From the NCBI GenBank assembly GCA_035622335.1, contig DASPVO010000054.1, forward strand, positions 1 to 5,843: a stretch of 5,843 bases of DNA. Reading direction: 5' to 3'. Both the position numbers and the translations under genes were made by a program. Shown piece by piece: positions 5,836 to 5,843 of the stretch (within the stretch, counting starts at the first letter, position 1; each line of letters opens with the position of its first letter). The DNA comes from DATJAJ01 sp035622335. GTDB lineage: Archaea; Thermoproteota; Nitrososphaeria; Nitrososphaerales; Gagatemarchaeaceae. The notes beneath the pieces were generated by a model. It was given only the letters and a program-made list of their open reading frames with translations. It did no database searches and was not told where the DNA came from.

Positions 5836-5843
5836 CTTATATA
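5836..5843 (-). promoter_or_regulatory. TATA box of the small winged-helix gene
   Basis: TATATAAG on the - strand is the best TATA match in the window. It predicts transcription starting near 5813 and a leader of about 25 bases before the ATG at 5788. The window ends here, so the upstream recognition element cannot be seen. Confidence 0.6.

Overview
This 5.8 kb window is most likely archaeal, possibly from a soil or sediment Nitrososphaerota/Thermoproteota-type lineage. The archaeal call rests on several signs. Candidate TATA boxes lie about 26 bases before inferred transcription or translation starts. The alpha/beta hydrolase, and possibly the propeller gene, look leaderless. There are two short winged-helix regulators of an archaeal kind, and a secreted YVTN beta-propeller protein anchored by a C-terminal membrane helix with many N-glycosylation sequons. 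The lineage below domain level is inference from general resemblance. The DNA is fairly GC-rich, coding is dense, and no RNA gene, CRISPR array, insertion sequence or integration site is visible.

Layout from left to right: (1) the last 54 codons of a + strand gene, weakly resembling the end of a helix-hairpin-helix DNA glycosylase; (2) a convergent - strand alpha/beta hydrolase (283 aa); (3) a short divergent promoter region; (4) a + strand fold-type I PLP aminotransferase (463 aa) with an unusual N-terminal extension of about 82 residues; (5) 44 bases on, a + strand winged-helix regulator (168 aa); (6) a convergent - strand propeller protein (720 aa) built as seven plus seven YVTN-type blades; (7) upstream of it on the same strand, a second small winged-helix regulator (141 aa) with a clear TATA box and a palindrome just after its predicted transcription start.

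The genes do not form a recognisable pathway. The hydrolase and aminotransferase are divergent and could share control through the 89-base gap between them. The two winged-helix proteins flank the propeller gene and share a layout: a short N-terminal strand-turn-strand-helix module, then a C-terminal DNA-binding domain. This suggests they belong to one regulator superfamily, and the right-hand one could act on itself and on the propeller gene.

I see no convincing evidence for a new multi-gene system. The best leads are the N-terminal domain fused to the aminotransferase, the shared N-terminal module of the two regulators, and the 7+7 propeller architecture.
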